Source of the DNA: Candidatus Segatella violae
Lineage (GTDB): Bacteria > Bacteroidota > Bacteroidia > Bacteroidales > Bacteroidaceae
NCBI GenBank assembly: GCA_002440225.1
Contig: DJSH01000047.1
Span: 25,643 to 48,341 of the forward strand
Direction of reading: 5' to 3'
Length of the DNA stretch: 22,699 nt
Part shown: in pieces, positions 5,419 through 15,210 of the stretch
How positions within the stretch are numbered: the first letter of the stretch is position 1
Layout: each line of letters begins with the position of its first letter
Notes under the pieces: model-generated
The model's database searches: none
What the model was told of the DNA's origin: nothing
Seen by the model: the letters and a program-made list of their open reading frames with translations, nothing else
Translations under genes and position numbers: made by a program

Positions 5419-8082
5419 TTACCACTGTGGCTCTGCGAAGAGGCTGTGAACCGTAAACTTGGTCTCAATAGACTTACTGAAAGCCAAGCCCTTCATCACG
5501 TCACCCTCAGGAGTACCGAATGCACAACCCGCATTCTTGGTAGCACCATAGCAGTTCCACAACTCCAAACGATACTTAGGATTCTCGTTGGCATCGATAA
5601 CCTTTGACTTGTCATAAGAAACAGCCTTGCCATCCAGATAAAGTTCATCCAACGTAGAATGAGTACCTGGGAAGAATCCATAGAGATCAGCGATTTCCAC
5701 GAATGTCATGATAGAACCATCGACATGGTCTGCACTCTCATACTTGATATCAAACTGGTTGTTCTTGATGACATACTTGCCACCTTCGTTAGCCACCTCC
5801 ATGGTTGCGCCTTGGTTGTAGCCCCAAGTACCACCCCATGATGGATTGATGGTAATCAAGTTAGGAGTATAAATACCTGTACCATCACTTGTATTGGAAA
5901 CTACGGTGAATGTCACCTCAAAGGTATGGTTGAATGCGAGAGCTGTCTCATTGGTAGTCTCACCACCACCCTTGTGGAAAGGAGTATCAGCCAAACCATT
6001 CCAACCATCATTGTGACCGCAGCCCCAGATGTTGGCCATCTCTACACGGTAGTTGCCCTTGCCTTCCAAGTCGCCATAGAAGAACTTGTTGGCATCAAAC
6101 TTCACCTCATTGCCATCAGCCTTGATGTCGTCGATGCGAACCAAAGCCTTTGGATAAGCAGCAGAGTAGCCTTCGATCTCGAGGAGATAAACCTTACCAT
6201 TGGTACGTGGATACTGGGTATTGAAGGTTACTGTGTAAGTCTTCAAACCTGCCGCACCACCGAGTACATTAACAGTAGCTGAGTTCCATGCATCAGGAGT
6301 ATTCTCATCGTCACCACCGTAGCAAGTCAACTTAGCGGTGAAACCGTTCTTCAATTCACCAGATACGTAGTTGATACTCTCATACTGGTTGTCGCTTGCA
6401 CGAGTAACACCCAACTGCATGGTTTCATCTGTCAAAGACAAGATGCGCAAATCTACATTCTCTGTTGCATTGATAGCACCGATAAAGTTAGCAGGAACCA
6501 AAGGTTGGATACTCAACTTCACTGTCTTGTTCTTCTCATCAATCGTATAGGTTCCCTCTGTGTCCTTGAAAGAACCGTCAGCACCATCGGCACCAGCTAC
6601 ATACTGATGAACCTTTACGGTGCCATCCTCATTGAAGGTCATAGTACCCTGACAGTTCTTAGCCTCACCTACAACCCAAGAGTTGCCAGCGAAGTCGGCA
6701 GCCCAGCACCAGCTGTTACCTACAACAGGCTGATTGTTGGTAACGGTTGCCCAACTATCATCATTGCCATAGAAATAAACAGGACCATCAAACTTATAGT
6801 GAGAACCATCCAAGCGGAGGTCAATCTCCCAAGTCTTGCCAATCAACTTAGTCTTATCAAACTTCACGTTCTTAGCCACAGATACAGGGCGGATAGCCAA
6901 TGCCTGATAAACAGGAGTGGTTGTACGACGGTCAGCATTCTGGTCGAAGCTATAAGCCATGGCAAACTTGTTGTCGCTTGGATTGATAGAACCAGAGAGA
7001 TAGTAACCATTCAAGCCCTCGCCAGAGATGGTACCCTGGATACGAGTACCGGCAGCTGGCAAGAAGATAGAATTGCCGTTAGGACCTGTGAGCTTGTAAC
7101 CAGCTACATGATTTTCAGTATCCTCTACCCATTCCTTCTTACACTCCGTGAAAAGTTCCTCAAACTCGTCGATGGTTGGCATGGTAACCCATGAGCCATA
7201 AACCTTGTTGGCAACATCACGATCAGTCTTATAGATGTCAGCAGAAGCATAGTTTTCCAAATCAATGCTGGTCTGGAAGCCAGTCATATCACCAAATCCG
7301 AAGAGACCACCTAGTTCTGTCTCCTTGGTAGCACCAACATTATACTTAGCCCACTTGGTAGAGAGACCTAAGTCAACGAGATCCTCATCAGGGTTAAAGT
7401 CTGAGGCTGGAGTCGTGAACTCACGATCCTCACCATAGACAGTACCATTACCGAGATCGAGGTAAGCAGTGTAGTGATAGGTTGTGTTAGGGAGCAAGCC
7501 CTCAGCCTTCACCTCATAGTTGTCGTTGATACCAGAAGCCATGATGCGTACACCAGCACGTACATTCTCCGTACCTTCGGCACCCGAGATGACGATACCG
7601 CTGGCAGCCTCTTGAGGAGCCAATTCCAACTTACCCATCAAGATAACTGAATTGGCAGTCAAATCCTTTACCTCGCCAGTAATAGCCTTGGCGTTGGTCA
7701 AAACCGTCTGCTGAACAGAGCCTTTGTATGTCACCCTACCCTGCAGCGTAACATAAGCCTGATAGTAAACTACGTCACCAGGATGACCTGTGACAGTTGC
7801 CGAGAACTCAGCATTGCCAGAACCAGCAACTTTCTCACTCAGATTGCCCTCACTACTTCCATAGTTGAAGCCAACCGCATAAGAACTGGCAGCTTGGTCT
7901 TCGAGACCTTTCACTGCGCCGTGGAATGTAGCGGATGTAGCAGTCACATCAGCCGACCCAGTGGTCACCGACTCGTCGGTGAGCAAAGGGTTCGTGTTGA
8001 TAGAATAATCATCATCGCTACAGCCTGCCATGAAGATACCCATGACGAAGGCTATAATTCCGTATAATATTTTATTCTTCAT
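5419..8082 (-). CDS. large multidomain surface lipoprotein, probable glycan-binding protein
   Basis: The 887-residue protein has a lipoprotein signal (FMAGC, Cys21) and an acidic CSDDD start typical of surface export. Two fibronectin-III-like segments follow (about 43-127 and 133-225; TATSATFHGAV, NTTYHYTAYLDLGNGTVYGEDREF). Residues about 235-402 match the pattern of the Fibrobacter major paralogous domain (VDLGLSTKWAKYNVGA, SWVTMPTIDEFEEL, GNSIFLPAAGTR, ALAIRPV). Then come a lipocalin-like stretch (about 405-575) and a C-terminal region (about 580-887) with an internal repeat (about 647-727 and 808-878; YRVEMANIWGCG against YRLELWNCYGA). Position after susC, susD and another lipoprotein is that of a surface glycan-binding protein. 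No catalytic site is recognised. Binding of (gluco)mannan is inferred only from its neighbours. It lies 18 bases downstream of the 685-residue gene. Confidence 0.75.
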   Translation of the reverse strand: MKNKILYGIIAFVMGIFMAGCSDDDYSINTNPLLTDESVTTGSADVTATSATFHGAVKGLEDQAASSYAVGFNYGSSEGNLSEKVAGSGNAEFSATVTGHPGDVVYYQAYVTLQGRVTYKGSVQQTVLTNAKAITGEVKDLTANSVILMGKLELAPQEAASGIVISGAEGTENVRAGVRIMASGINDNYEVKAEGLLPNTTYHYTAYLDLGNGTVYGEDREFTTPASDFNPDEDLVDLGLSTKWAKYNVGATKETELGGLFGFGDMTGFQTSIDLENYASADIYKTDRDVANKVYGSWVTMPTIDEFEELFTECKKEWVEDTENHVAGYKLTGPNGNSIFLPAAGTRIQGTISGEGLNGYYLSGSINPSDNKFAMAYSFDQNADRRTTTPVYQALAIRPVSVAKNVKFDKTKLIGKTWEIDLRLDGSHYKFDGPVYFYGNDDSWATVTNNQPVVGNSWCWAADFAGNSWVVGEAKNCQGTMTFNEDGTVKVHQYVAGADGADGSFKDTEGTYTIDEKNKTVKLSIQPLVPANFIGAINATENVDLRILSLTDETMQLGVTRASDNQYESINYVSGELKNGFTAKLTCYGGDDENTPDAWNSATVNVLGGAAGLKTYTVTFNTQYPRTNGKVYLLEIEGYSAAYPKALVRIDDIKADGNEVKFDANKFFYGDLEGKGNYRVEMANIWGCGHNDGWNGLADTPFHKGGGETTNETALAFNHTFEVTFTVVSNTSDGTGIYTPNLITINPSWGGTWGYNQGATMEVANEGGKYVIKNNQFDIKYESADHVDGSIMTFVEIADLYGFFPGTHSTLDELYLDGKAVSYDKSKVIDANENPKYRLELWNCYGATKNAGCAFGTPEGDVMKGLAFSKSIETKFTVHSLFAEPQW

Positions 8083-8100
8083 AAGTTTATACCATTAAAG

Positions 8101-10158
8101 TTATTGAATTGTGCAAGATACAATCTCGATGCCAACGGTAGTCCAGTCGTCAGTATTGCAAGTACCATAGCCATCCAACTGTATGGAGAGGTCAAGGCAA
8201 GTTGCGGTGAACGTCTGGGTAGAACCTGTATTGTTGGTCAAAGAAACTGTAGTTTCACCATTTGTATTGACAGTCACAGCATCATCGAGGTCGAAGCAAC
8301 CTGGTTCCCATGTCTTCTTGATATTGTTATCAATCAAGGCACACTTAGGGGTCTTGGTCCATTCGATACCCTTTGTAATCTTGAAGGTAACGGTGATGGT
8401 CTGATTCTTCTTCAACTTCACAGACTTCACGTCCTTGAAGATACCTGTACCATCTACATCATAATGATGGAAGCCTACACGGATACAACCATTTTCTGTC
8501 CACATGTGTTCAGAGATGGTAGAGTTGTCAATGCCTACCTTGGTAGGACCAGCAGGACCGGTAGCTATCTTCTTGTAAGCCAACTTAGCTACGAGATAAG
8601 AGTTGACCTTACCATTCTCGTCTGTTGACTCAGGAACACCGATGGTCAAGTACTGGTCATCTGCAGAGTTACCCAAGATATAGAATTTCTTGCCCTTCAA
8701 TTCGATGGTTCTCTTATCGCTTGAAACTGCAAACACAGAGATTTCCTTGCTGAAGGTCATGGTGTTTTCGGTGATTTCCACGTCACCATCCACATCACCA
8801 CACTCGAAGGTATAACCACCATCAGACTTCTTGGCGATGGTCAACTCGAAGTTGTCAAGAGCCTTGTCATCCAAAGCAGGAGCCCAAGTATTGTTGTACT
8901 TACCACCGATAACACTCTCCCATTTTGCAACATTAGGTGAACCATTCCACCACAAGAAATCGTATGGAGTCTCAGAATCCAAATTAAATGTCATCTTTGA
9001 ACCTACATACTTGTCGCCATTGATGTCGGCTGTAAACAAGTCGGTATGGATATTCTCGAATGTAGGCAACTTAGGACCGACCTTCTCGATCAAGTCTTGA
9101 TCTGCCTTAGGAATGCAAGTACCATGGGAACTACGGACATCCTCAGAAACGAAGTTCCATACGATGTACCAGGTTCCTTCAGAATTGGTACGCTTTGTAA
9201 CTAATTGGAGTAAATATGGGGTCAACTCTAGAATCTGAATATCTTGAGTATAATTTGAACAAACCTCATCGAAACCCTCATTGTGCATTGCATAGCAGTC
9301 GTTGAAAGTAATGGTAGGCTTAGTTTTGTCGCTCAAATTCATATTGAACTTTCCAACCATGTTAGTACCAATTCCAGAGCCTTTTTTGATAGGTGCCTCT
9401 ACCGTACCAGAAGAACCACGGAACATTGTAGCAACGCAACCATTCTTTGCATCCATACTAAATGTCATATATGAGTCTAAATAACCATCCTCTGTTTCAC
9501 CAGGGAACAACCAGTTTGGCATTCCAGGATCCCAGTTTGGTTTCCAATTATCTGACCCAAAGAAAATATCATGATATGCACGGAACTTATCATCCTCCTC
9601 TTCCTTGGTAAAGCCTTCACCATCTCCATCAGGATCATAAGGACTTACATACATCAAAGGTCCTGTGCAACGGCCGATGTTGTAGTTGGCATCACAAGGA
9701 TACCACTTCTTGCTGACACCAGCAGAAAGGGTTGCAGCATCAGGCAGAGGGTCACCTGTCTTGTATTCCTTGTCGGCAAGCAAGAACCACTTGTCATCGC
9801 TCAACAATGAGAAATCGTTCTGAGCCAAGTTAAACTTGTATGGGTCGCCATAGACGATACCACCAGGAGTTTCTACGCCGAAAGTCACCTCATAGTCACC
9901 AGCAAAAGGCAAATCCAAGTTGAGAGACTGCTGGGTAGAACGACCTGAAGGAGTCACCCAGAGAGGCGTACAATCAGATATCTTTGATTCCAGCTTCACC
10001 ACGTTACCTTCCACCGTAACGGTATAAGCCTTACCCTCCACCAAATCTTCTGGAGAGTAGGTCTTCTTGCCGAAGCCGAAGTCCTCTGGTGAGCAGGATG
10101 CCATCAGGAACATCGCCAAGGCTGCAAGAAGCGTTAATATATGATTATGTATTTTCAT
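8101..10158 (-). CDS. SusE/F-position surface lipoprotein, PKD-like N-terminus
   Basis: The 685-residue protein has a lipoprotein signal (LMASC, Cys22). Residues about 38-112 resemble a PKD-like sandwich (VVKLESKISDCTPLWVTPSG..AGDYEVTFGVETPGGIVYGDPYKF), common in PUL surface proteins. The remainder is beta-rich, with two stretches of the kind MTFSMDAKNGCV..GKFNMNLSDKTKPTITF (about 230-345) and MTFNLDSETPYDFLWW (about 390-530). A C-terminal sandwich (about 540-685) may be a carbohydrate-binding module; its WTENGCIRVGFHHYDVDGTG segment and final C-rich strands are candidates. Tryptophan-rich surfaces such as SDNWKPNWDPGMPNWLFPG (about 200-220) could stack on sugars. It comes 47 bases after susD. 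Most of the protein belongs to no family I can name, so binding is inferred from position. Confidence 0.7.
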   Translation of the reverse strand: MKIHNHILTLLAALAMFLMASCSPEDFGFGKKTYSPEDLVEGKAYTVTVEGNVVKLESKISDCTPLWVTPSGRSTQQSLNLDLPFAGDYEVTFGVETPGGIVYGDPYKFNLAQNDFSLLSDDKWFLLADKEYKTGDPLPDAATLSAGVSKKWYPCDANYNIGRCTGPLMYVSPYDPDGDGEGFTKEEEDDKFRAYHDIFFGSDNWKPNWDPGMPNWLFPGETEDGYLDSYMTFSMDAKNGCVATMFRGSSGTVEAPIKKGSGIGTNMVGKFNMNLSDKTKPTITFNDCYAMHNEGFDEVCSNYTQDIQILELTPYLLQLVTKRTNSEGTWYIVWNFVSEDVRSSHGTCIPKADQDLIEKVGPKLPTFENIHTDLFTADINGDKYVGSKMTFNLDSETPYDFLWWNGSPNVAKWESVIGGKYNNTWAPALDDKALDNFELTIAKKSDGGYTFECGDVDGDVEITENTMTFSKEISVFAVSSDKRTIELKGKKFYILGNSADDQYLTIGVPESTDENGKVNSYLVAKLAYKKIATGPAGPTKVGIDNSTISEHMWTENGCIRVGFHHYDVDGTGIFKDVKSVKLKKNQTITVTFKITKGIEWTKTPKCALIDNNIKKTWEPGCFDLDDAVTVNTNGETTVSLTNNTGSTQTFTATCLDLSIQLDGYGTCNTDDWTTVGIEIVSCTIQ

Positions 10159-10205
10159 ATCTTCTTATTATTAAAAGTTATACTTCTGTTCTGATACCCA
10201 CAGGA

Positions 10206-11900
10206 TTACCAACCTGCGTTCTGTGTCAACACACCACCAGAAAGTGTAATCTGAGTATTAGGAATCTGCATCAAGCCCTTCTTCTTGGTAAAGTTTTCCT
10301 TAGAGAAAGAAGTGGTTGTCTCTACACCACCGTTCTTTACCTTGGCACCATTCTGTGCATTAAAGATAGCATTGGCTGCATAAGCACCGTCCTTCTCATA
10401 GCGCATCAAGTCCCAGAAGTGGATGCCCTCGAAGGCAAACTCGATGGCACGTTCCTTGCGGATATTCTCGATGCTATAGTCTTCGGCAGGAAGACCAACA
10501 CGAGCACGTACCTTGTTCAAACCATCGGCATCGCCAGTCAACTCAGACTGCATCAAGAGTACATCGGCATAGCGCATGATGGTATAATCCTGATAGTAGG
10601 TGATGTTCTGGTGCTGTTCGCCAAGCTTGAAAGCAACCTCCTGACGAGTACCATCAGAGAAGCACAATGGAGCATACTTGCGAGTATAATAGCCTGTATA
10701 TTCGTATGAGTCAGCCTCATCTGCTGAGAATTCTGCATCCTTTGCACTCCAGACACAGGCTGAGAAGCGAGGATCTTTGCTATACTGCTCCACGAACCAA
10801 GGGGTAACAGAGCAAGCGCCCCATCCACTAGCAATGTGAACGGAAGTAGCCATACGGTTACGAGGACCGAGATATACAGAGAATGTATTGCCATCTCCAT
10901 TGCCATTATAATCATGGGTAGTGGCAAACTTCAAGTTCAACACAATTTCCTTGGAGAGATTTCCCTGGCCAGGGCGCCACTGGCTGCCATCATACCACTT
11001 GCCTGCGTAGGTGGTTTCCCAAGCATACTTGGTATCATCACCCGACTTTGTGATGGTCTCAGAAGTAAAGTCAGAAGAAGGCATCCAGAAGTCCTTGTAG
11101 TTCTTCTCCAACTCATAACCACCATTCTCTACCACGTCGTTGATGGCGGCGGTAGCCTCAGCCTTGGAACAAGCAGGATGCTCCTCGCCATAATAACCTG
11201 TATAATATAGGTACGCGCGAGCCATCAAAGCTTCGGCTGCATACTTGGTGATACGACCATCATTGTCGTTGCGATCCTTCAAAGGATAGGCATCAGCAGG
11301 GATATTCTCAGCAGCATACTTCAAATCGTCGAAGATAGCCTGATAAATTTCCTTGGCAGGGGTACGAGGGATATTATCCTCGGATGGCTCCAACAACAAA
11401 GGCACGTCGCCAAACAAACGAACCAAGTCGAAATACAGGATGGCACGAATGGCACGAGCCTCGCCCATGATACGTCCCTCGGTCTTGGTATCATCACCCC
11501 AATTGATGGTGGCATCAGCCTGAATCAACTGGTTGCAACGGAAGATAGCCTTGTAATAGTTGATCCAATCCGTATTATAGAGGTCGTTGTAAGATGGAGC
11601 TATACTTGTACTAAACTGGTCGATGATGTTGTTGTTCTTCGCATCGGAAAGGCCTAGACCTGCAAAAGCCTGCTCGGAAGCAAACTCAGCTGTAAGGTAC
11701 ATACCTATGCCCTCATCACTGATGGTACGCTGCCATCCATCGTAGCATCCATTCAAATCCATCTCAGCAGCTCCAGGAGTACTGTAAGCTGTCTGTGAGT
11801 TCATATCTGTCTTAGATGAAGTATCCAAGTAGCTGTCGCAAGAGGTAAAAGCCATTGCAGATGCTATCAAGGCACTCATCAATATATATTTTCTTTTCAT
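10206..11900 (-). CDS. SusD/RagB family starch-binding-like outer membrane lipoprotein
   Basis: The 564-residue protein has a lipoprotein signal (AFTSC, Cys21) and the SusD N-terminal pattern SYLDT. The characteristic helix EARAIRAILYFDLVRLFGDVPL lies at 147-168, followed by IYQAIFDDLKYAAENIP. TPR-like helices hold a variable glycan-binding face. The C-terminus reads ITLSGGVLTQNAGW, like the usual QNPGY ending. SusD proteins lie over the SusC barrel and hand oligosaccharides to it. The stop codon of susC is 19 bases upstream, the normal tight susC-susD pairing. Length is normal for the family. Ligand specificity cannot be read from the sequence; the neighbouring enzymes suggest a mannan-type oligosaccharide. 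Confidence 0.96.
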   Translation of the reverse strand: MKRKYILMSALIASAMAFTSCDSYLDTSSKTDMNSQTAYSTPGAAEMDLNGCYDGWQRTISDEGIGMYLTAEFASEQAFAGLGLSDAKNNNIIDQFSTSIAPSYNDLYNTDWINYYKAIFRCNQLIQADATINWGDDTKTEGRIMGEARAIRAILYFDLVRLFGDVPLLLEPSEDNIPRTPAKEIYQAIFDDLKYAAENIPADAYPLKDRNDNDGRITKYAAEALMARAYLYYTGYYGEEHPACSKAEATAAINDVVENGGYELEKNYKDFWMPSSDFTSETITKSGDDTKYAWETTYAGKWYDGSQWRPGQGNLSKEIVLNLKFATTHDYNGNGDGNTFSVYLGPRNRMATSVHIASGWGACSVTPWFVEQYSKDPRFSACVWSAKDAEFSADEADSYEYTGYYTRKYAPLCFSDGTRQEVAFKLGEQHQNITYYQDYTIMRYADVLLMQSELTGDADGLNKVRARVGLPAEDYSIENIRKERAIEFAFEGIHFWDLMRYEKDGAYAANAIFNAQNGAKVKNGGVETTTSFSKENFTKKKGLMQIPNTQITLSGGVLTQNAGW

Positions 11901-11919
11901 ATCACTTTCAATTTAAGAG

Positions 11920-14900
11920 TTAGAATGCTAAGTTTACACCTACAATGAAAGTACGTGGGTGTGGATAGTAACCCATATCAACTCCTGATACCCAAGAGTC
12001 GCTGCTGTTACCATCTGTACCATTGTATGAACCAATCTCTGGATCCATACCATCATACTTAGTCAAAGTGAAGAGGTTCTGAACCTGTGCATAGAGACGA
12101 AGCTTAGACAATCCCTTCCAAGTAATCAACTTCTTGAAGTCATAACCCAAGGTTAAGTTCTGGAGACGAATGTAATCACCATCCTGTAAGTAGAGGTCAG
12201 AGAACAACCAGTTACCTGCATCAGCGTATGTGACACGAGGAATCTCGTTGCTAGTACCCTCACCTGTCCAACGCTTCAAGATGCGACGGCTATAGTTGCC
12301 CTGAGAAGAACTAGGGTCACGATAAGACTGAGCAATCTTGAAACCAGCGGCACCAGTGAAGTTGGCACTCAAGTCGAAGCCCTTCCAACCGAGGTTGAAA
12401 TTGAAACCGAAAGTATATTTAGGAAGACCATTACCGAGGTCTACCTTATCATTAGCATTGATGACACCATTATGGTCAACATCTACATACTTCACGTCAC
12501 CAGGCTGAACATTGCTCTGGAGCACGCCATTACCTGCAGCAATCCAATCGTTGATTTCCTGCTGGTTCTGGAAGATACCAGCGGTCTTGTAGCCCCAGAA
12601 ATAACCAATGGCATGACCATTCTCTGCACGATAGAACTCCTCGGCATTGTTGTAGATCTGGTTGGTAGCACCATGGATGATACCATCCTCTGTAGGGATA
12701 GAACCTACCTCATTATGGTTGTAAGCGAAGTTGGCACCTACACTATAAATGAAATCTCTGCCAATCTGGTCGTTCCAAGAAAGACCCAACTCGATACCCT
12801 TGTTCTTGACGTCACCACCATTGATGATAGGACCGCCAGTACCTGCAGTAGCCAAGATAGGAGCCTGAACCAACCAGTCCTTGGTATTCTTAATATAAGC
12901 ATCGAAGGTGAAAGAGAGACGCTGCTTCAAGAATCGAGCATCGAGACCGAGGTTGTACTGTTCAGAGGTTTCCCACTTCACATTCTCGTTAGCCAAGCGA
13001 CTGGTGTAAGCACCCATAGTCCATCCTGTCTTACCACCATCAGCGCCAAAGTTATAATTGGTGTTAGAGGTAGTAACAGGTGCCAAATACTGATAGCACT
13101 TGATGTTGGCATTACCTACCTGACCCCAAGAGAGACGGAGCTTCAAGAAATCCAACCAAGAAGCGGCAGACTTCATGAAATCTTCCTCGGTCAATGTCCA
13201 ACCAGCAGATACTGATGGGAAGTAACCCCAACGATGACCCTTGGCAAACTTAGAAGAACCATCGGCACGCATGGTAGCGTTAATCATATAGCGATCTTTC
13301 CAAGACCAACCCAAGCGGCCGAAGAATGACTGGCCACGAGTAGAGTCGTAAGGACCACCACTCACCTTGCGGTTTTCATTGCTCATCTCTGTATTGGCAA
13401 CATAAGCATGCTCCCAATCATCGAAACCAGCAGTCAAGTTGACACCGTAGCTACCAGTAGAGCTACCATCATACTTTGTGGTCTCACTACCGAGCAAAGC
13501 AGAAAGATGATGCTCCTTGATATTGAATTCGTAAGCCAAGGTGTTGGTCCATACCAAAGAGGTACCATTGCCATGGCTCTGGTTGACAGAAGTAACACTA
13601 TTGCCACTCTGAGGAGTGAACTTATAAATAGGTGTGAAAGAACGGTAGTCAGAGCCACCATAGTTTACGCCAAAAACAGATCTAACTTTCAAGTTCTTGA
13701 TAGGTTCAATCTGAATATACACGTTTGCATCTACAGAAGTTCCCTTGCTCTGGTTGAAACGATTCATCATCATGGTACCATAAGGGTTGCCATCGTTGAC
13801 ATTCCAGTCGGTACCTACAGTTGAGTTGTAGTTGCCATTAGCATCATAAACAGGATAGATAGGTGATGCAGAGAAAGCACCACGGAGGTTGTTGTTGTAG
13901 ATGTTACCTGTGTTCATGCCACGGCTGTCCTTATAAACAAAACCGATATGCTCACCAATGGTAATCAAGCCATTGAACATCTTGTGCTCTGAGTTGGCAC
14001 GGAGGTTATACCTTTTATAATAAGAAACATCAGAACCGCCGATGAGACCGTCCTGTCCTGTATAACCACCAGAAATAGAATAAGTAGAAGTCTTGCTACC
14101 ACCCGTGAATGCCAAGCTATGGCTGGTGGTCAAGGCACCATTGTCTACAGCCTGGTCGATCCAGTCTGTATTGTAAACATTACCATTGGCATCACGGATA
14201 GATGTCAATGAAGCCCAATCTACAGGAGACATGCCTGAGTTGAGGCGAGCCTCGTCCATGATCTGCATGTACTGGTTAGAGTTGAGCATCTCGAACTTGC
14301 GAGCCAAGGTCTGCCATCCAACATACCCATCGTAGGTAATCTTGGATACGCCTTCCTTACCGCTCTTGGTGGTAACGAGTACCACACCATTGGCAGCCTG
14401 CGCACCATAGATAGCGGCAGAAGCAGCATCCTTCAACACATCGATGCTCTCGATGTCGGCAGGATTCAAGGTGGTGATGTCACCACCCACTCCATCAATC
14501 AAGTAGAGAGGTTGAGAGTTACCCACGGTACCCAAACCACGAATGGTAACGCTCATCGCAGCACCTGGCTGACCAGAGGTAGAGACGATGTTGACACCAG
14601 GAGTCTGACCTTGCATAGCGGTCAATGGGTTGGTGGTGTTGAGCTTGGCGATGTCGTCACCCTTCAACTGAACGGTGGCACCCGTCACCAACTTCTTCTT
14701 CTGGACACCGTAACCTACAACGACAACCTCATCGAGTGAGTGCTTGTCCTCTTGCAAGGTTACCTTGATAACGGAACCGTTGACTTTGATTTTTTGGGTG
14801 ACAAAGCCCAGGTAAGACACTTCGAGTGTTTGTCCGTTCTTTGCTTCGATGGCAAAGTTACCATCCAGGTCGGTCACGGCTCCTGTCTTCGTACCCTGTA

Positions 14901-15084
14901 CCATGACACTCGCACCAATCAATGGTTCGTTGTCACTGCCAGAGATAACAGTACCCTTAACCGTCTGAGCATTGAGGACACCCGCTCCGATTCCTAACAT
15001 TGCTTGGAATGCCAACATGATGGCTACCAAAGCAATCTTACAGAGCACATGGCTCTGAGAGAATTTCTGAGATGTTTTTCTCAT
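11920..15084 (-). CDS. SusC/RagA family TonB-linked outer membrane transporter
   Basis: The 1054-residue protein starts with a long signal sequence (cleavage near LNAQ, residue 40). A carboxypeptidase-regulatory-like domain follows (about 42-112; VKGTVISGSDNEPLIGASV, TDLDGNFAI). Next come the SusC signature SLDEVVVVGYG (116-126) and the plug (about 127-245; IRGLGTVGNSQPLYLIDGV, LKDAASAAIYGAQAANGVVLVTT). The C-terminal barrel ends RTFIVGVNLAF. These proteins import oligosaccharides across the outer membrane with TonB energy. It is the first gene of the minus-strand unit that runs to the BACON-GH5 gene. A leader of roughly 120 bases separates it from the promoter at 15211-15218. Length and motifs are complete. 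Confidence 0.97.
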   Translation of the reverse strand: MRKTSQKFSQSHVLCKIALVAIMLAFQAMLGIGAGVLNAQTVKGTVISGSDNEPLIGASVMVQGTKTGAVTDLDGNFAIEAKNGQTLEVSYLGFVTQKIKVNGSVIKVTLQEDKHSLDEVVVVGYGVQKKKLVTGATVQLKGDDIAKLNTTNPLTAMQGQTPGVNIVSTSGQPGAAMSVTIRGLGTVGNSQPLYLIDGVGGDITTLNPADIESIDVLKDAASAAIYGAQAANGVVLVTTKSGKEGVSKITYDGYVGWQTLARKFEMLNSNQYMQIMDEARLNSGMSPVDWASLTSIRDANGNVYNTDWIDQAVDNGALTTSHSLAFTGGSKTSTYSISGGYTGQDGLIGGSDVSYYKRYNLRANSEHKMFNGLITIGEHIGFVYKDSRGMNTGNIYNNNLRGAFSASPIYPVYDANGNYNSTVGTDWNVNDGNPYGTMMMNRFNQSKGTSVDANVYIQIEPIKNLKVRSVFGVNYGGSDYRSFTPIYKFTPQSGNSVTSVNQSHGNGTSLVWTNTLAYEFNIKEHHLSALLGSETTKYDGSSTGSYGVNLTAGFDDWEHAYVANTEMSNENRKVSGGPYDSTRGQSFFGRLGWSWKDRYMINATMRADGSSKFAKGHRWGYFPSVSAGWTLTEEDFMKSAASWLDFLKLRLSWGQVGNANIKCYQYLAPVTTSNTNYNFGADGGKTGWTMGAYTSRLANENVKWETSEQYNLGLDARFLKQRLSFTFDAYIKNTKDWLVQAPILATAGTGGPIINGGDVKNKGIELGLSWNDQIGRDFIYSVGANFAYNHNEVGSIPTEDGIIHGATNQIYNNAEEFYRAENGHAIGYFWGYKTAGIFQNQQEINDWIAAGNGVLQSNVQPGDVKYVDVDHNGVINANDKVDLGNGLPKYTFGFNFNLGWKGFDLSANFTGAAGFKIAQSYRDPSSSQGNYSRRILKRWTGEGTSNEIPRVTYADAGNWLFSDLYLQDGDYIRLQNLTLGYDFKKLITWKGLSKLRLYAQVQNLFTLTKYDGMDPEIGSYNGTDGNSSDSWVSGVDMGYYPHPRTFIVGVNLAF

Positions 15085-15092
15085 AATTACTT

Positions 15093-15146
15093 TAGGTTTA
15101 AATTAATATTTACTAGGTTATTCCCTATTAATTAGGTTTTTCCCTA
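15093..15146 (-). repeat. direct repeats in the susC leader
   Basis: Read on the plus strand, TAGGTTATTCCCTA (15114-15127) and TAGGTTTTTCCCTA (15133-15146) differ by one base. A partial copy TAGGTTTA lies at 15093-15100. Start spacing is 21 and 19 bases, about two helical turns. Each full copy has a small dyad (TAGG..CCTA). They lie inside the predicted 5' untranslated leader and could act as an RNA or DNA control site. Confidence 0.55.
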
Positions 15147-15210
15147 TATATAAATAAGGTGGACTCCCTTTTGCAAGGTCGTGCCTTGATTTATCGTTAT
15201 GATTCGATTG

